The position numbers were made by a program, and so were the translations under genes. 29,231 nucleotides of DNA from Ichthyosporea sp. XGB-2017a (lineage: Eukaryota > Opisthokonta > Ichthyosporea): assembly GCA_002811675.1 (NCBI GenBank), contig PDIM01010441.1, positions 114,326-143,556 of the forward strand. The letters are read 5' to 3'. Each line of letters starts with the position of its first letter. Position 1 is the first letter of the stretch. Shown piece after piece: positions 7,834 through 16,937 of this stretch. The notes below the pieces were generated by a model. It saw only the letters and a program-made list of their open reading frames with translations. It was not told the DNA's origin and ran no database searches.

Positions 7834-8424
7834 GCCAATAATTCACAAGACCGCAGGCCTCATGTGCCCTCCTCCCCTCTCTCCTTGTGCCTCTGCCTTT
7901 CTCTCCTTTCTCTCTCACTACCACACTATTGAGCCATCTCTTCCCCCCCGGAGATGACTTTCTTGCACTATCCTATCGCACATGTGAAATAAAGTACCTA
8001 TATACAAAACGTATTTCACCTTCTCGGCTGTCGCAAACAGGGTACATCGTCAACGTTCAAAGGTTGAGACACCCAGATAGGTTTTCTCCCCTGATACAAC
8101 CACACCCCATAGCAATTTTATTTTATTTTCCCGTGGTGCAGCAGGGCTTCTTTTTATTTTGTGTCGATTATTCTATTTATTAAATTGTGCGTGTTGGTTT
8201 CTTCTTCTGATTTCCCAACTGGAAGTAGTATTGCTTTTATTATTACCTTTGTTTCTTTGTGTCTTTTTTTTGTGGGTGTGTGTCTGATTAGGACAAAGGG
8301 GTGCATCTATTCAAGCCAGGGGAGGGGGAGGGAGAGGTGATTTACTATTTGATTCAGTTCCGTATTGAAGGCTTTTTATGTTTGTAGATAATCGAAAGTT
8401 AGCTGCCATTAGCTTTGTGTAAAC
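7834..8424. other. Intergenic region between ZIP transporter and HECT ligase genes
   Basis: Begins with a pyrimidine-rich 3' UTR carrying AATAAA at 7988-7993. The rest is T-rich with a purine-rich patch around 8310-8340. A T-rich stretch ending TTTGTAG at 8387 could be a 3' splice site in the leader of the HECT gene, but I see no matching strong donor. No other gene. Confidence 0.4.
7988..7993 (+). terminator. AATAAA poly(A) signal of the canonical ZIP gene
   Basis: AATAAA about 155 bases after the stop codon. Confidence 0.5.
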
Positions 8425-11421
8425 ATGCTCGATCCTGCAGAGGAGAGCAGTAATGAGTCGGGGCAAGAGAATGAAGTTGGTGACCATAATTCTTCAGAGC
8501 GAATGAAGTTCAAACACAAAGTCCCCCAATACGACTCTCTGTCCACATCCCACAAACATTTTGTGAGTAGCAGTTTGAATGACCTACCCAGTTTAACGGT
8601 TGACGCACCTGTAGCGAATGACGAAAATGAAAGGCTACTTAGTGAAGGGAGGGAAATTAACAAGTCTTTGGACGATCTGCGTGTGGATTCTGTACGCAAC
8701 GAACTTTTATCATCTTCAAACCTTTCTTTAAAGCATAAGACTCTAAGCGCTAGCAATCTTGCTGCATTATCGGATTCAAAGCTTAGTTTGCGCGTAGCTC
8801 AACCACTTCGAGCGTACAATGTCCCAAATTCAAAGGGCTCTTCTACACGAGTAAATTTTGAGACATTGGCGAAAAAGTACTATTTTCAGCTTACTGTGGG
8901 ATGTGGTGATCTGACTTGTAAAAATAGGTTCTGTGCGGCATGTCGCATGGCAAGATATATGAAGAGAGATGCAGCTACTATTCTTGCTCTACAGCTTGCC
9001 TCATACGGAGAGGTGAATATGTGCAAACGAGTGCGTGAAAATCCGGCCACTGCAGTTCCAATTCCGCGACCGCCACCGTCAACAAACGAGGAGCCCAAAT
9101 CGCATTCATTCCTCCAGTCATTGTTTTCCTGCTCTCCGTTCCAGGATCTTTTTGAAAAGCCTGCGATACCAGTGAAAAAACCAGTGGAGAAAAAATCTGT
9201 GCAAGAAAAAGTAGCAACCGGGCTTTTTTCGTCGTTCTATAATTTTAAAGGAATGCCCGAAGTAGATTTAACCAGTGGATCGAAAAGTGCAGTGGAAAAT
9301 GAATTGGTTATTCAAAACAAAGAGAATGATCTGATCTCAGAAACCGAGTTTTCACTGACCCACTTAACACTTGAGTCGTTGAAGAATGCCATTGAAGGAT
9401 ACCGCACTTATACTGACCACACATTCCTTACAGGTACCTTAAGAACCGTTTTTTCGTCCTCTGAGTCTTTGAACATGAGCTTCCGTATACCTGGAAAAGA
9501 TGGCAGGGTGGATCATTCTCTGAGATCTTTAGATATTGATGATGTTGTAGAGTGCTATGATCTAATTTTGGGACTGGAGCCCAAAGAGCTCTTTGTTAAC
9601 ACTCTAGCAAATGCACAGGCCATCCTGCTATCAGATCTATTTGGCAAGAGTATGAGCGAGGATGATTTGTTTCAAGTCATTATTCTTCTTCATAACCCTC
9701 TTTTAGAACAAGACAGTTACAGGGAATCGCTTTTAAGAAGGTTGTGTTTGGTAATTGCTCATCAAAGGCACACTTGCAGGGAAGCCCTTGTTGATTTGTT
9801 TTCCAGGTACACAGTTTCGCGCTTTGTTTCTATAGTAAATATCTTCCAGGCCTATTTGAGCGCACACCTTCAACGGCTTAAAAAACCTGACAAGACTGTT
9901 GTTGCGTGTGTCCACGTACTTTCTATGTTATATTCTGCTAATGAGACCCACTTTAAAAGGAACGGTGTGAGACTTACAGATTATATGATTTTTAACAATG
10001 ACGCTTTGTCAAGGAAAACTGACTTCAAAAGTGAATATCAGTCTTGGATGAAACTTAAATTGCAGAACATAACGGGAACGTCGGAAAAAACGAAATGCCA
10101 ATTCTCCTTTTTTGACTATCCCTTCCTGCTCGATCCTGCTTCAAAATCGAAGCTTTTGCATATTGATTCTGTTATTCAAATGAGTAGGGTGTTTGAAAAT
10201 GCGTTTGTTCAATCTGCCTGTGTGTTTCATGCGCAAAAGATTTTTGAAGATAGTGAAAAAGTTATAAATATGACTAGCGTATTGCGAAACGCGACCTGTC
10301 CTTATCTTTTACTGGAAGTCAGAAGAGACCATCTAATTGAGGATACTTTGGCCCAAATCGAAAGAAAGAAAGGAGATTTAAAGAAACCATTGAAGATCAA
10401 GTATGTATGTGGTGGGGAAGAGGGTATGGATATGGGTGGAGTTCAAAAAGAATTTTTCCAAACCGTGGTAGAAAAAATTTTTGAGCAGGACTTTGCAATG
10501 TTTTCGTACAATGAAGAAACTCGAAGTCACTGGTTTGTTGTTGACTCGCCTGCTTCTGCCAAAGAATATGAACTGGTAGGAACCATTTTGGGCCTTGCTA
10601 TTTATAATGGGGTGATTTTGAATGTACGATTTCCATTAACGGTCTACAAAAAGCTACTGGGGTATCAGGTGGGATTAGAGGATTTGAAGGAGTCCAACCC
10701 ATCCCTTGGAAAAGGCCTTCAGCAGCTTCTAGATTTCGACGGGGATGTGGAGTCAATATTTTGCAGAACTTTTCAGATTGCCTACAACACTGTTGACGGT
10801 AACATTCATTATATTGATTTAAAAAAATATAGGAGCAGAGATCCTGATGAAGCTACTGACGCATTGCTGGATTTTTTCTCGCTGGAAGAAGATGAAAGTG
10901 CTGAACCGGTGACGAATACGAATAGGCAAGAATTTGTACGTCTGTATACTGATTTCTTACTGAGAGGATCGATTGAGAGCGAATTCAATGCATTTTCTAG
11001 AGGCTTTCATTCTGTGTGTGGGGGGGACACTCTGCAGCTGTTTTTACCTGAAGAACTGGAGCTTCTAGCTTGTGGAAACCCAGTCCTCGATTTCCATTCA
11101 CTAGAAAAAGTTGCTACCTATGACGATGGCTACCATCGTGGGCATAAGGTTATTGAATATTTCTGGAGCGTTGTTCAGAAAATGGATGAGGAACACAAGA
11201 AACTCCTGCTTATGTTTGTAACGGGAAGTGATCGAGTCCCTATCAAAGGTTTGTCAAATATGAGCTTTATAGTGCAGCGGAATGGCCCCGATTCTGATAG
11301 ACTCCCTACTGCACTAACTTGCTTTAGTAGGCTTCTTCTCCCGGAATACTCGTCAAAGGCGAAATTGAAAAATCGGCTGTATACCGCTATCGAAAATGGG
11401 AAAGGATTTGGATTGGTTTAA
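8425..11421 (+). CDS. UBE3A: UBE3A/E6AP-like HECT E3 ubiquitin ligase with AZUL zinc finger
   Basis: 998 aa. HECT ligases take ubiquitin from an E2 onto a catalytic cysteine and pass it to substrates. The N-terminal ~130 residues are charged and Ser-rich, probably disordered. Residues ~148-203 form an AZUL zinc finger, diagnostic of the UBE3A family, with Cys160, 165, 170, 173 and 200 spaced C-x4-C-x4-C-x2-C-x26-C. A helical middle region follows, then the HECT domain from about 625 to the end (EVRRDHLIEDTL onward). The active site LPTALTCF places the catalytic Cys at 966, and the chain ends KGFGLV, close to the UBE3A C terminus; the Phe four residues from the end is typical. An acidic insertion near residues 805-835 lengthens the N-lobe relative to animal UBE3A. 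In animals AZUL docks on the proteasome subunit PSMD4/Rpn10. Family certain; orthology very likely. Confidence 0.93.
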   Translation: MLDPAEESSNESGQENEVGDHNSSERMKFKHKVPQYDSLSTSHKHFVSSSLNDLPSLTVDAPVANDENERLLSEGREINKSLDDLRVDSVRNELLSSSNLSLKHKTLSASNLAALSDSKLSLRVAQPLRAYNVPNSKGSSTRVNFETLAKKYYFQLTVGCGDLTCKNRFCAACRMARYMKRDAATILALQLASYGEVNMCKRVRENPATAVPIPRPPPSTNEEPKSHSFLQSLFSCSPFQDLFEKPAIPVKKPVEKKSVQEKVATGLFSSFYNFKGMPEVDLTSGSKSAVENELVIQNKENDLISETEFSLTHLTLESLKNAIEGYRTYTDHTFLTGTLRTVFSSSESLNMSFRIPGKDGRVDHSLRSLDIDDVVECYDLILGLEPKELFVNTLANAQAILLSDLFGKSMSEDDLFQVIILLHNPLLEQDSYRESLLRRLCLVIAHQRHTCREALVDLFSRYTVSRFVSIVNIFQAYLSAHLQRLKKPDKTVVACVHVLSMLYSANETHFKRNGVRLTDYMIFNNDALSRKTDFKSEYQSWMKLKLQNITGTSEKTKCQFSFFDYPFLLDPASKSKLLHIDSVIQMSRVFENAFVQSACVFHAQKIFEDSEKVINMTSVLRNATCPYLLLEVRRDHLIEDTLAQIERKKGDLKKPLKIKYVCGGEEGMDMGGVQKEFFQTVVEKIFEQDFAMFSYNEETRSHWFVVDSPASAKEYELVGTILGLAIYNGVILNVRFPLTVYKKLLGYQVGLEDLKESNPSLGKGLQQLLDFDGDVESIFCRTFQIAYNTVDGNIHYIDLKKYRSRDPDEATDALLDFFSLEEDESAEPVTNTNRQEFVRLYTDFLLRGSIESEFNAFSRGFHSVCGGDTLQLFLPEELELLACGNPVLDFHSLEKVATYDDGYHRGHKVIEYFWSVVQKMDEEHKKLLLMFVTGSDRVPIKGLSNMSFIVQRNGPDSDRLPTALTCFSRLLLPEYSSKAKLKNRLYTAIENGKGFGLV

Positions 11422-11482
11422 GTTAGTTATTTACGAAGCTTTAGCATTTGTGAAAGCGACCCTATTTGAGGCCATTGCTTAA

Positions 11483-11488
11483 AATAAA
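11483..11488 (+). terminator. AATAAA poly(A) signal of the HECT ligase gene
   Basis: AATAAA 62 bases after the HECT stop. Cleavage 10-30 bases later would fall at or inside the end of the convergent RINT1-like coding region. Confidence 0.5.
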
Positions 11489-11503
11489 TTATTTAACCTG
11501 GGG

Positions 11504-11509
11504 TTTATT
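11504..11509 (-). terminator. AATAAA of the RINT1-like gene overlapping its stop codon
   Basis: On the minus strand the sequence reads TAAATAAA: the last A of the stop codon is the first A of the hexamer. The 3' UTR would be only ~15-30 nt and run into the HECT gene's 3' UTR. Confidence 0.45.
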
Positions 11510-13764
11510 TACTGGAGTTTGTGAACGTGGAGTTTAAGAACCGCCTGGCATTCTTCGGCAGGAAGGCGATGAACACCCACCTCTCCAAGGGCATTTTGCA
11601 ACTCGTGTTCTTCAATCAAAGGCTCCATCAACAACGAAAGTAACTTTCTCCTGGTTTCTGGAGAGCTGCTCAACAGAATATTTGCTTCTTTTATCCGTTT
11701 AAGATAATTTTCTGGTCTAGAAGACAGCCCACTGAACGCAATGAAAAGTGACTTCATATCGAAGAAGAATTGAGTTACTCCTGCACTGCTAAACTTATTG
11801 GTTAAAATCAAGTTTGTATATACATATTCGTCAACTTTAAAGGCAATCGCTTGCCAGACATCATCAAATAGTCCGCAGGCTAGGTTGGCTTCTATTGTAG
11901 TTAAGTATTGCTTCAGAAGGGAAACAGGCTCAAAAAATTCAGCTGTCATTTGAAGCTCCGACGATTCTGGCATTTGAGAAGATATCCACTTTCTGCCTTT
12001 GTATACACTTAACGCACTAGAAAAAATGTTTTCCACAGAGGAGCTCAATACCTCCACCATTTTAACTCTAAGCTCGTCAAATTTTTCTTTTGTGACATCA
12101 AAAATCCCGCGCTCGGCTTTTAGCAAGTCATCACCGTCAATTTCGGGGGTAAAGGCTTCGGCTCCAGGAATTACTAAATGCCCATTCTCTCCAACAAGAC
12201 CCTCCAATTCAAATTTGTCATAGAACACTTTCATTTCGATGAAGAAAATCTCATCGTTGCATTCTGCTAAATAGTAGCAAACATAGTTTACTGCATTCAG
12301 TAGCAAGCAAAACTGACTTGCCATAGACACTTTCGAGATGTGATAAAATTCTTGTGTAACAGCAAGAACCAATTCGTAGTGGAAGTCATTCAAAATGGTC
12401 AGCTGAATGTCTATAAAGAACCGTAATTTGTGATACGGAAGAGGGGCAAGCTTATATCTGCCAGTAACTGAATCAAATAAAGTAACAACATTTTCGGCGA
12501 TCTTGGGAGCCTTCATTTCATCTACGTCTTCGATTTCTGCATATCTTCGAGTCCACGCACTGTCAGATTGTAGCAGATCATCAAACTTGCTTGTTGTCAT
12601 TTTTTTTTCAAGAGCAATCCATTCTTCAAACAAGTCCAAATTTTCCGTGAATATCTCCAAGCTTCCCTTTAAGCTCGAAGGAAACTCGTACAAATCCCTC
12701 AAATCACTCTCGAACTTGATTGTTTCAGTTACTAAGTGAGCAAATAATTCCGGTTCGTTGATAACAGCGCCTATATCTAGTTTGATTTTTTCATTTACAG
12801 TATCAACTAATATCTTCATAAACTCCGCTTTGCAGTCATATCCGACGAGTCCCACTCGATTCACAGCACTTTGAACCGTTTCCTGTATAAATGTTTCGTG
12901 ATCCCGAATGTAGCTAAGCATATGAGTAAAAAACCATTCTGGCTTATCCTTTCTATTCGTCTTTCGCGCTCCCGAAAAATGAAACTTAAATCTTGTAACA
13001 ATGGGCTCCACAAGAAGTTCCATCGCCATAAGAGGGTCTTTGTCAACAACATTATATCGCTTTGTGGGAAACTGCAGCAGTATCAGCTGCTGAAACAGGT
13101 TGATGAGCGTACCGACCAAACTCTCACAATCAGACGGTTTCGCCTCGCGCCCAAATGGCCACTTGATCTCTTTGAGAATTTCCTTGAAATCATGCGCTAA
13201 TTTTACTTTTATATTTTGCCCCACACTATGCTCACAACCCTGGACAAACTCTTTTAAAATGCTGCACGAGCTCGAATCTAGTCCCTGCCTCATGTACGCT
13301 AGTTTTCGATAGGGAACAAAGCTCTTCAGGGTTGAGCTTTCTATGTGTATATAAGCCAACTCTTTCAGTTGATATGCCTCATAAATCCAACATAAATACT
13401 GTCTAAAGTTTTCCAGCCTTTTCACTTCATTGGATAGCGAATTGACTCCTGAGGTAAGCGGCTGTGCTTTTTGTACATGATCATCAATAGCTTTCTCCAA
13501 CCCACGCACCTTGTCTTCCAAATCATCCAATTTTTTCAGCAACTTCTCACATAGGCATATGCATTCGCGGATTTGCTCAGGGGCTGCCTTTTGCAAATCT
13601 TTAACCTTCGCCTCTAACACCCTCTGTTCCTCTGTAGCTTTTGCAAGTATTTTCTTTACATCCCCAAAGCTTTCTTTACTCATAAAATGCTCATTGATAT
13701 ATCCACACAATCCTTTTGCACCCATTCCATCTAAAGACGACGTCGAGCTGGCCACCTCTGGCAT
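11509..13764 (-). CDS. RINT1: RINT1/Tip20/MAG2-family ER vesicle-tethering subunit
   Basis: 751 aa from the ATG at 13762-13764, close to yeast Tip20 (701) and human RINT1 (792). RINT1/Tip20 is a subunit of the Dsl1/NRZ (NAG-RINT1-ZW10) complex, which tethers COPI vesicles to the ER and binds SNAREs. Residues ~32-115 form a coiled coil, as expected for the N-terminal part that pairs with ZW10/Dsl1. The conserved core includes KPEWFFTHMLSYIRDHETF (about residues 275-295), which resembles the RPEW-type motif of RINT1 orthologues, followed by the alpha-helical rod to the C terminus. The frame is open a further 86 codons upstream, but that part is a run of Phe/Ile/Leu from T-rich leader DNA and I exclude it. 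The gene is tail to tail with the HECT gene, 87 bases apart. Family assigned by motif and architecture; low identity is usual for this family. Confidence 0.8.
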   Translation of the reverse strand: MPEVASSTSSLDGMGAKGLCGYINEHFMSKESFGDVKKILAKATEEQRVLEAKVKDLQKAAPEQIRECICLCEKLLKKLDDLEDKVRGLEKAIDDHVQKAQPLTSGVNSLSNEVKRLENFRQYLCWIYEAYQLKELAYIHIESSTLKSFVPYRKLAYMRQGLDSSSCSILKEFVQGCEHSVGQNIKVKLAHDFKEILKEIKWPFGREAKPSDCESLVGTLINLFQQLILLQFPTKRYNVVDKDPLMAMELLVEPIVTRFKFHFSGARKTNRKDKPEWFFTHMLSYIRDHETFIQETVQSAVNRVGLVGYDCKAEFMKILVDTVNEKIKLDIGAVINEPELFAHLVTETIKFESDLRDLYEFPSSLKGSLEIFTENLDLFEEWIALEKKMTTSKFDDLLQSDSAWTRRYAEIEDVDEMKAPKIAENVVTLFDSVTGRYKLAPLPYHKLRFFIDIQLTILNDFHYELVLAVTQEFYHISKVSMASQFCLLLNAVNYVCYYLAECNDEIFFIEMKVFYDKFELEGLVGENGHLVIPGAEAFTPEIDGDDLLKAERGIFDVTKEKFDELRVKMVEVLSSSVENIFSSALSVYKGRKWISSQMPESSELQMTAEFFEPVSLLKQYLTTIEANLACGLFDDVWQAIAFKVDEYVYTNLILTNKFSSAGVTQFFFDMKSLFIAFSGLSSRPENYLKRIKEANILLSSSPETRRKLLSLLMEPLIEEHELQNALGEVGVHRLPAEECQAVLKLHVHKLQ

Positions 13765-14337
13765 GACTACCCCTTTTCCCAACACCAAACAACACTCACA
13801 ACACCAATCCCAGATTCGCACAGATCTAATAAAAAGACTCAACCGCAACCAACCAAAGAGAAATAAATAAATAACAAAAAAAATTAAAGCTAAAAAAAAG
13901 AAAAAACAAATATAAACAAAACAAACAAAATAGAAAACTTGTGTTTTTATTATTGTTTCAAAGATGAAGTACTCTAGGGTTCCAACTTCTGGAGTAGAGG
14001 TGTTTCCTCTCTGTGATGGCAAGGTGCTCCTTGGTGATAGTCAGTAGGTATCTCTTATAGCTTGGCTCTCCTTTTGTCCCCCTACAATGAAGGAGGAGCT
14101 TGCTGATTAAAAGGTCTTCGGGTTTTGAACTTCACTATAGTTGTCTCCCCTCTCTTCATTGGTAGTGTAGTGCTTTCCCCGTTTTTCTTGTCCATGAGCA
14201 TGAGGATGATGGGAGTATCTAATTTGCCCATTCTCAGAAAAAGCTCCTTGGTACAGTTGTTATCATTGGGGATTGAACCCCCCTGTTAAGTGAAAAAAAA
14301 ATGGCTAGCAAATCAGTATCTTGCAAATTCGAAACCG
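13765..14337. other. 5' flank of the RINT1-like gene
   Basis: Read on the minus strand, the first ~180 bases before the ATG are T-rich and likely the leader. The region also holds an imperfect repeat pair, listed separately, and a T-arm-like motif that I rejected as a tRNA. No confident gene. Confidence 0.35.
13978..14162. repeat. Pair of imperfect ~42-bp direct repeats
   Basis: 13978-14019 and 14120-14162 align over ~42 bases with few gaps by eye: both start GGGTT, share AACTTC, a TAG-TGT core and a TCC-CTCT stretch, and end in TGG. The spacing is 142 bases. A GCTCCTTGGT word also occurs at about 14027 and 14243. Origin unknown. Confidence 0.3.
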
Positions 14338-14741
14338 TCACAGCTGTCCAGGCCTATTCATGACCGCTATTCGACTAATTTTGGACAATACATCAGGCGT
14401 TTTTCCTTCCACGTTATAAGGCGTATTATGCCTAAAGGCTCGCCTTGCACCTGTAAGCAAGAATTTTTGAAAATATTCCCTCATTGACAGCGCTTTTATC
14501 TCATGCACACGCAAATTCTTGGATAACGAAAAAGTTTCATCCTTCATTTCAATGTCCTGCAAGTGTTTTTGAAGGTGCCATGCAACGCTTTCCATTCATT
14601 CACGGCATTTTGATAGCGACGAAATTCCGTCAAAGTCACGCCACATGCATTCGATTCTCCAAATTGCCAAATAACACATGTGAGAAAAAGGATTCCAAAC
14701 AGCAAAAGAAACGTAGAGCTCTTGAAAAAAGCCAAACCCAT
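14338..14741 (-). pseudogene. Possible broken or spliced gene for a small membrane-anchored protein
   Basis: Two overlapping minus-strand frames look like parts of one gene. The first, from an ATG at 14739-14741, encodes 65 aa: a basic N terminus (MGLAFFKSS), a strong hydrophobic segment at about residues 10-28 (signal anchor or signal peptide), then a charged helix-like stretch to a TGA near 14546. The second frame overlaps it and runs to a TGA at 14338-14340, encoding a helical, basic segment of ~75-85 residues. Joining them needs either a small indel near 14550-14610 or an intron: GTGACT to TTGCAG gives 83 nt in phase 0, with weak splice signals. I do not recognise the product. It could be a mitochondrial or ER membrane protein, a pseudogene or chance open frames. 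Confidence 0.3.
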
Positions 14742-15350
14742 TTGTGCAAATCCCAAATCTAGACAACTCCCTCTTTCTCTATTTCTTTTCTCGCTTATTT
14801 TTTTTCCTTTCTAAAATGACCACAGTCAAAATGCAAGAGAGAAGGGAAAATTCATTTACATAAATCTATTCACAGATGAATCTTTCTTTCCATTGCCTTC
14901 CATTAAAGAACAAAAAACCAAAACCCTCACTTTGGTGATATTTTCCCCAATTTTGGCTTTTTTTTTTCTTTCCGGATGTAAAATTTTAAAAAAACTGCAC
15001 AAAAAAGGGGCTCACATTTGCTAAAACTTTTTAACCAAAAGAGGTAATTTCGAATATCGAGAATTCCGTAAAAGGAAAGTTTTTTGGCATTAAAATATGC
15101 ACAGGAAATATTTTAAGTGTTTTTTTTTTGTATTTGTGTTTTTTATAATGAGAGGAGAAAGAGAGTAAAGTAGAGAAAAAAAGGAGAGATTAAGGGCAAG
15201 GAGTTAAGTTTAAAGGAAAAGTCGGAGAAGAAAAAAAAGAAAAAAGAGGAAGAAGTAGTGATTTTCTCATTTATGTGCACGGTTTGAGCTGGATAGACTG
15301 CTCAGGTGCGATTGAAAAGGGGATAGTTTCAGTAATTTTATTTTAAAGTC
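14742..15350. other. Intergenic region upstream of the ankyrin gene
   Basis: Very AT-rich with short homopolymers. From about 15150 to 15265 the plus strand is almost pure purine (GAGGAAAGAAA-type), probably the promoter-proximal leader of the ankyrin gene. No gene seen. Confidence 0.4.
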
Positions 15351-16811
15351 ATGCCTGCTGGAGCACGCACTGCTTTGCATCATGCATGCGAGCAGAACAC
15401 TGAAGAAATCGCTTTGACAGTGTTGAAAAAGGGATCAAAGGATATAAACGCGAAAGATAAAAATCTTAAAACTCCTCTTCATTTAGCCTGTGAACATGGT
15501 ATGGAAAGGGTTGTTAAGCAGCTTCTTGCGAAAAAGGCAAATCCCAATGTTAAAGATGTTGATCGTAAAACAGCCATGCATTATGCGCTTCAAAGAAAGC
15601 AAAGCAAAATCGTTGACATGTTGGTAAAGGCAGGTGCTGATACCAATGACGCGGACCTTCAGGGAGACCTTCCTATAATGGAGGCCTTGCATCAGGGGGA
15701 TAAAGAAGCGGCATTGACATTGGTGAACAAAACGAAAGATTTGGATAAAGTTGATGAGCATGGCGAATGTGCCTTGCATATGGCGCTGGAAAAAGGGTTT
15801 GAAAAAGTTGCATTAGAACTTATAAAGGCGGGAGCCAATATAAACTTGAGAGATAAACGAAAAGGATGGACACCTTTACATTTTGCATGTGCTACTGGAC
15901 AGAATGAGGCAATAGAATCTCTTGCTAAACGAAGAGCAAGCTTAGACTCTAAGGACCATCATCGCAAAACCCCTTTCATGGTTGCTTGTGAATCTGGGAA
16001 AGCTGATGCTGCCATGCTGGTCATGTCCAAAGGGGGTGATATCCACGCAAAAGATAGTCAGAATAGATCAGGGTTCTTTTATGCCTGCATTTCAGGTAGT
16101 GAGGCCTTGGCCACTAAGCTAGTAGAAAAGGGAACCTCAGTAAATATGGATGATAATGATGGAAACACCCCACTTCATTTTGCATGCTCCAATGGGAATA
16201 CAAACTTGGCTGGCTTGATGATAGAGCACAAGGCAAAAATGTTTCAAAAGAACAAAAAGGGAGAAACACCTGTAGATTGGGCTGTTTTGAAGAAACGGGT
16301 TTCTTTGGTTAGAAAACTACTTTCTGTATGTGTGGAAAGGGCTCGAGGCCTGGAAGAGCTCAATTTGGAAGTCAAGAAGCGCTACGACAAAGCCAAGAGT
16401 GAGCTTCAAGAGAGAAATGAGCGAATTGAAAATTTGACCAAGTCAAACAACAAATACAAACAGAAGCTTCAAACTGATTATGTGAAAGCGAAGGAAGATG
16501 TCAGTAAGTTGAAAAAGCAGTTAGTAGGTTTGAAAGCAGATCATGAGGCCTTGGAACAAGAATATTCTAAGATAAGCAAAGCGCAAGAGAGTAATGTGAG
16601 TGAAATTTCAAACATAAATGCAAAGAACTTGAAACTTTCCAATGACATTGACCGTCTTAATGGAGAAGTGAAAGAAAAGGAAAGTGACAATGTCAACAAA
16701 GCCACAGAGATCTCTAAGCTGAAAGCTGAAAAGGAGGAAGCCGAACGGAAAAACAAAGAACTGGAAGAAGAAAATGAAAAGTTAAAATCTAAGTCCTGCA
16801 CAATTCTTTAG
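15351..16811 (+). CDS. Ankyrin-repeat, coiled-coil protein with C-terminal CaaX box
   Basis: 486 aa in three parts. Residues ~5-325 hold about nine to ten ankyrin repeats, recognisable by TPLHLACEHG, TAMHYALQ, CALHMALEKG, TPLHFACATG and TPLHFACSNG; repeats 4 and 8 are more diverged. Ankyrin arrays bind other proteins. Residues ~335-480 are a highly charged Lys/Glu-rich coiled coil with heptads, likely a dimer or scaffold rod. The last four residues are CTIL, a CaaX box; a final Leu normally directs geranylgeranylation (GGTase-I), which would anchor the protein to a membrane after processing. A Cys just before a Lys-rich stretch is the arrangement seen in small GTPases. The ATG follows an AT-rich leader with stops in frame. 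It is tail to tail with RPS15A, 126 bases apart. The binding partner is unknown. Confidence 0.85.
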   Translation: MPAGARTALHHACEQNTEEIALTVLKKGSKDINAKDKNLKTPLHLACEHGMERVVKQLLAKKANPNVKDVDRKTAMHYALQRKQSKIVDMLVKAGADTNDADLQGDLPIMEALHQGDKEAALTLVNKTKDLDKVDEHGECALHMALEKGFEKVALELIKAGANINLRDKRKGWTPLHFACATGQNEAIESLAKRRASLDSKDHHRKTPFMVACESGKADAAMLVMSKGGDIHAKDSQNRSGFFYACISGSEALATKLVEKGTSVNMDDNDGNTPLHFACSNGNTNLAGLMIEHKAKMFQKNKKGETPVDWAVLKKRVSLVRKLLSVCVERARGLEELNLEVKKRYDKAKSELQERNERIENLTKSNNKYKQKLQTDYVKAKEDVSKLKKQLVGLKADHEALEQEYSKISKAQESNVSEISNINAKNLKLSNDIDRLNGEVKEKESDNVNKATEISKLKAEKEEAERKNKELEEENEKLKSKSCTIL

Positions 16812-16866
16812 CAAAAGCACCGAATTTCATTACCCAAACCCAGTCGTCTTCTCAACTACCACGTCA

Positions 16867-16872
16867 AATAAA
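16867..16872 (+). terminator. AATAAA poly(A) signal of the ankyrin gene
   Basis: AATAAA 56 bases after the stop. The predicted cleavage site lies just before or within the 3' UTR of the convergent RPS15A gene. Confidence 0.5.
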
Positions 16873-16907
16873 ATCTCCATCTTGTTTTAAACATAAACCA
16901 TTATGTT

Positions 16908-16913
16908 TTTATT
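16908..16913 (-). terminator. AATAAA poly(A) signal of RPS15A
   Basis: On the minus strand AATAAA lies ~25 bases after the RPS15A stop, giving a 3' UTR of roughly 45 nt, typical of a compact ribosomal protein mRNA. Confidence 0.55.
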
Positions 16914-16937
16914 CTAAATTATGTTTTGTAGGAATAC

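Noticed and set aside
13765-14022. N-terminal extension of the RINT1-like frame
   Set aside because: It encodes an improbable Phe/Ile/Leu run from T-rich DNA, while the downstream ATG gives a family-typical length and N terminus.
14264-14290. tRNA T-arm-like sequence on the minus strand (GGGGTTCAATCCCC)
   Set aside because: No A box, anticodon arm or pairing acceptor stem at the right distance. The stem is only 3-4 bp within a normal tRNA frame.
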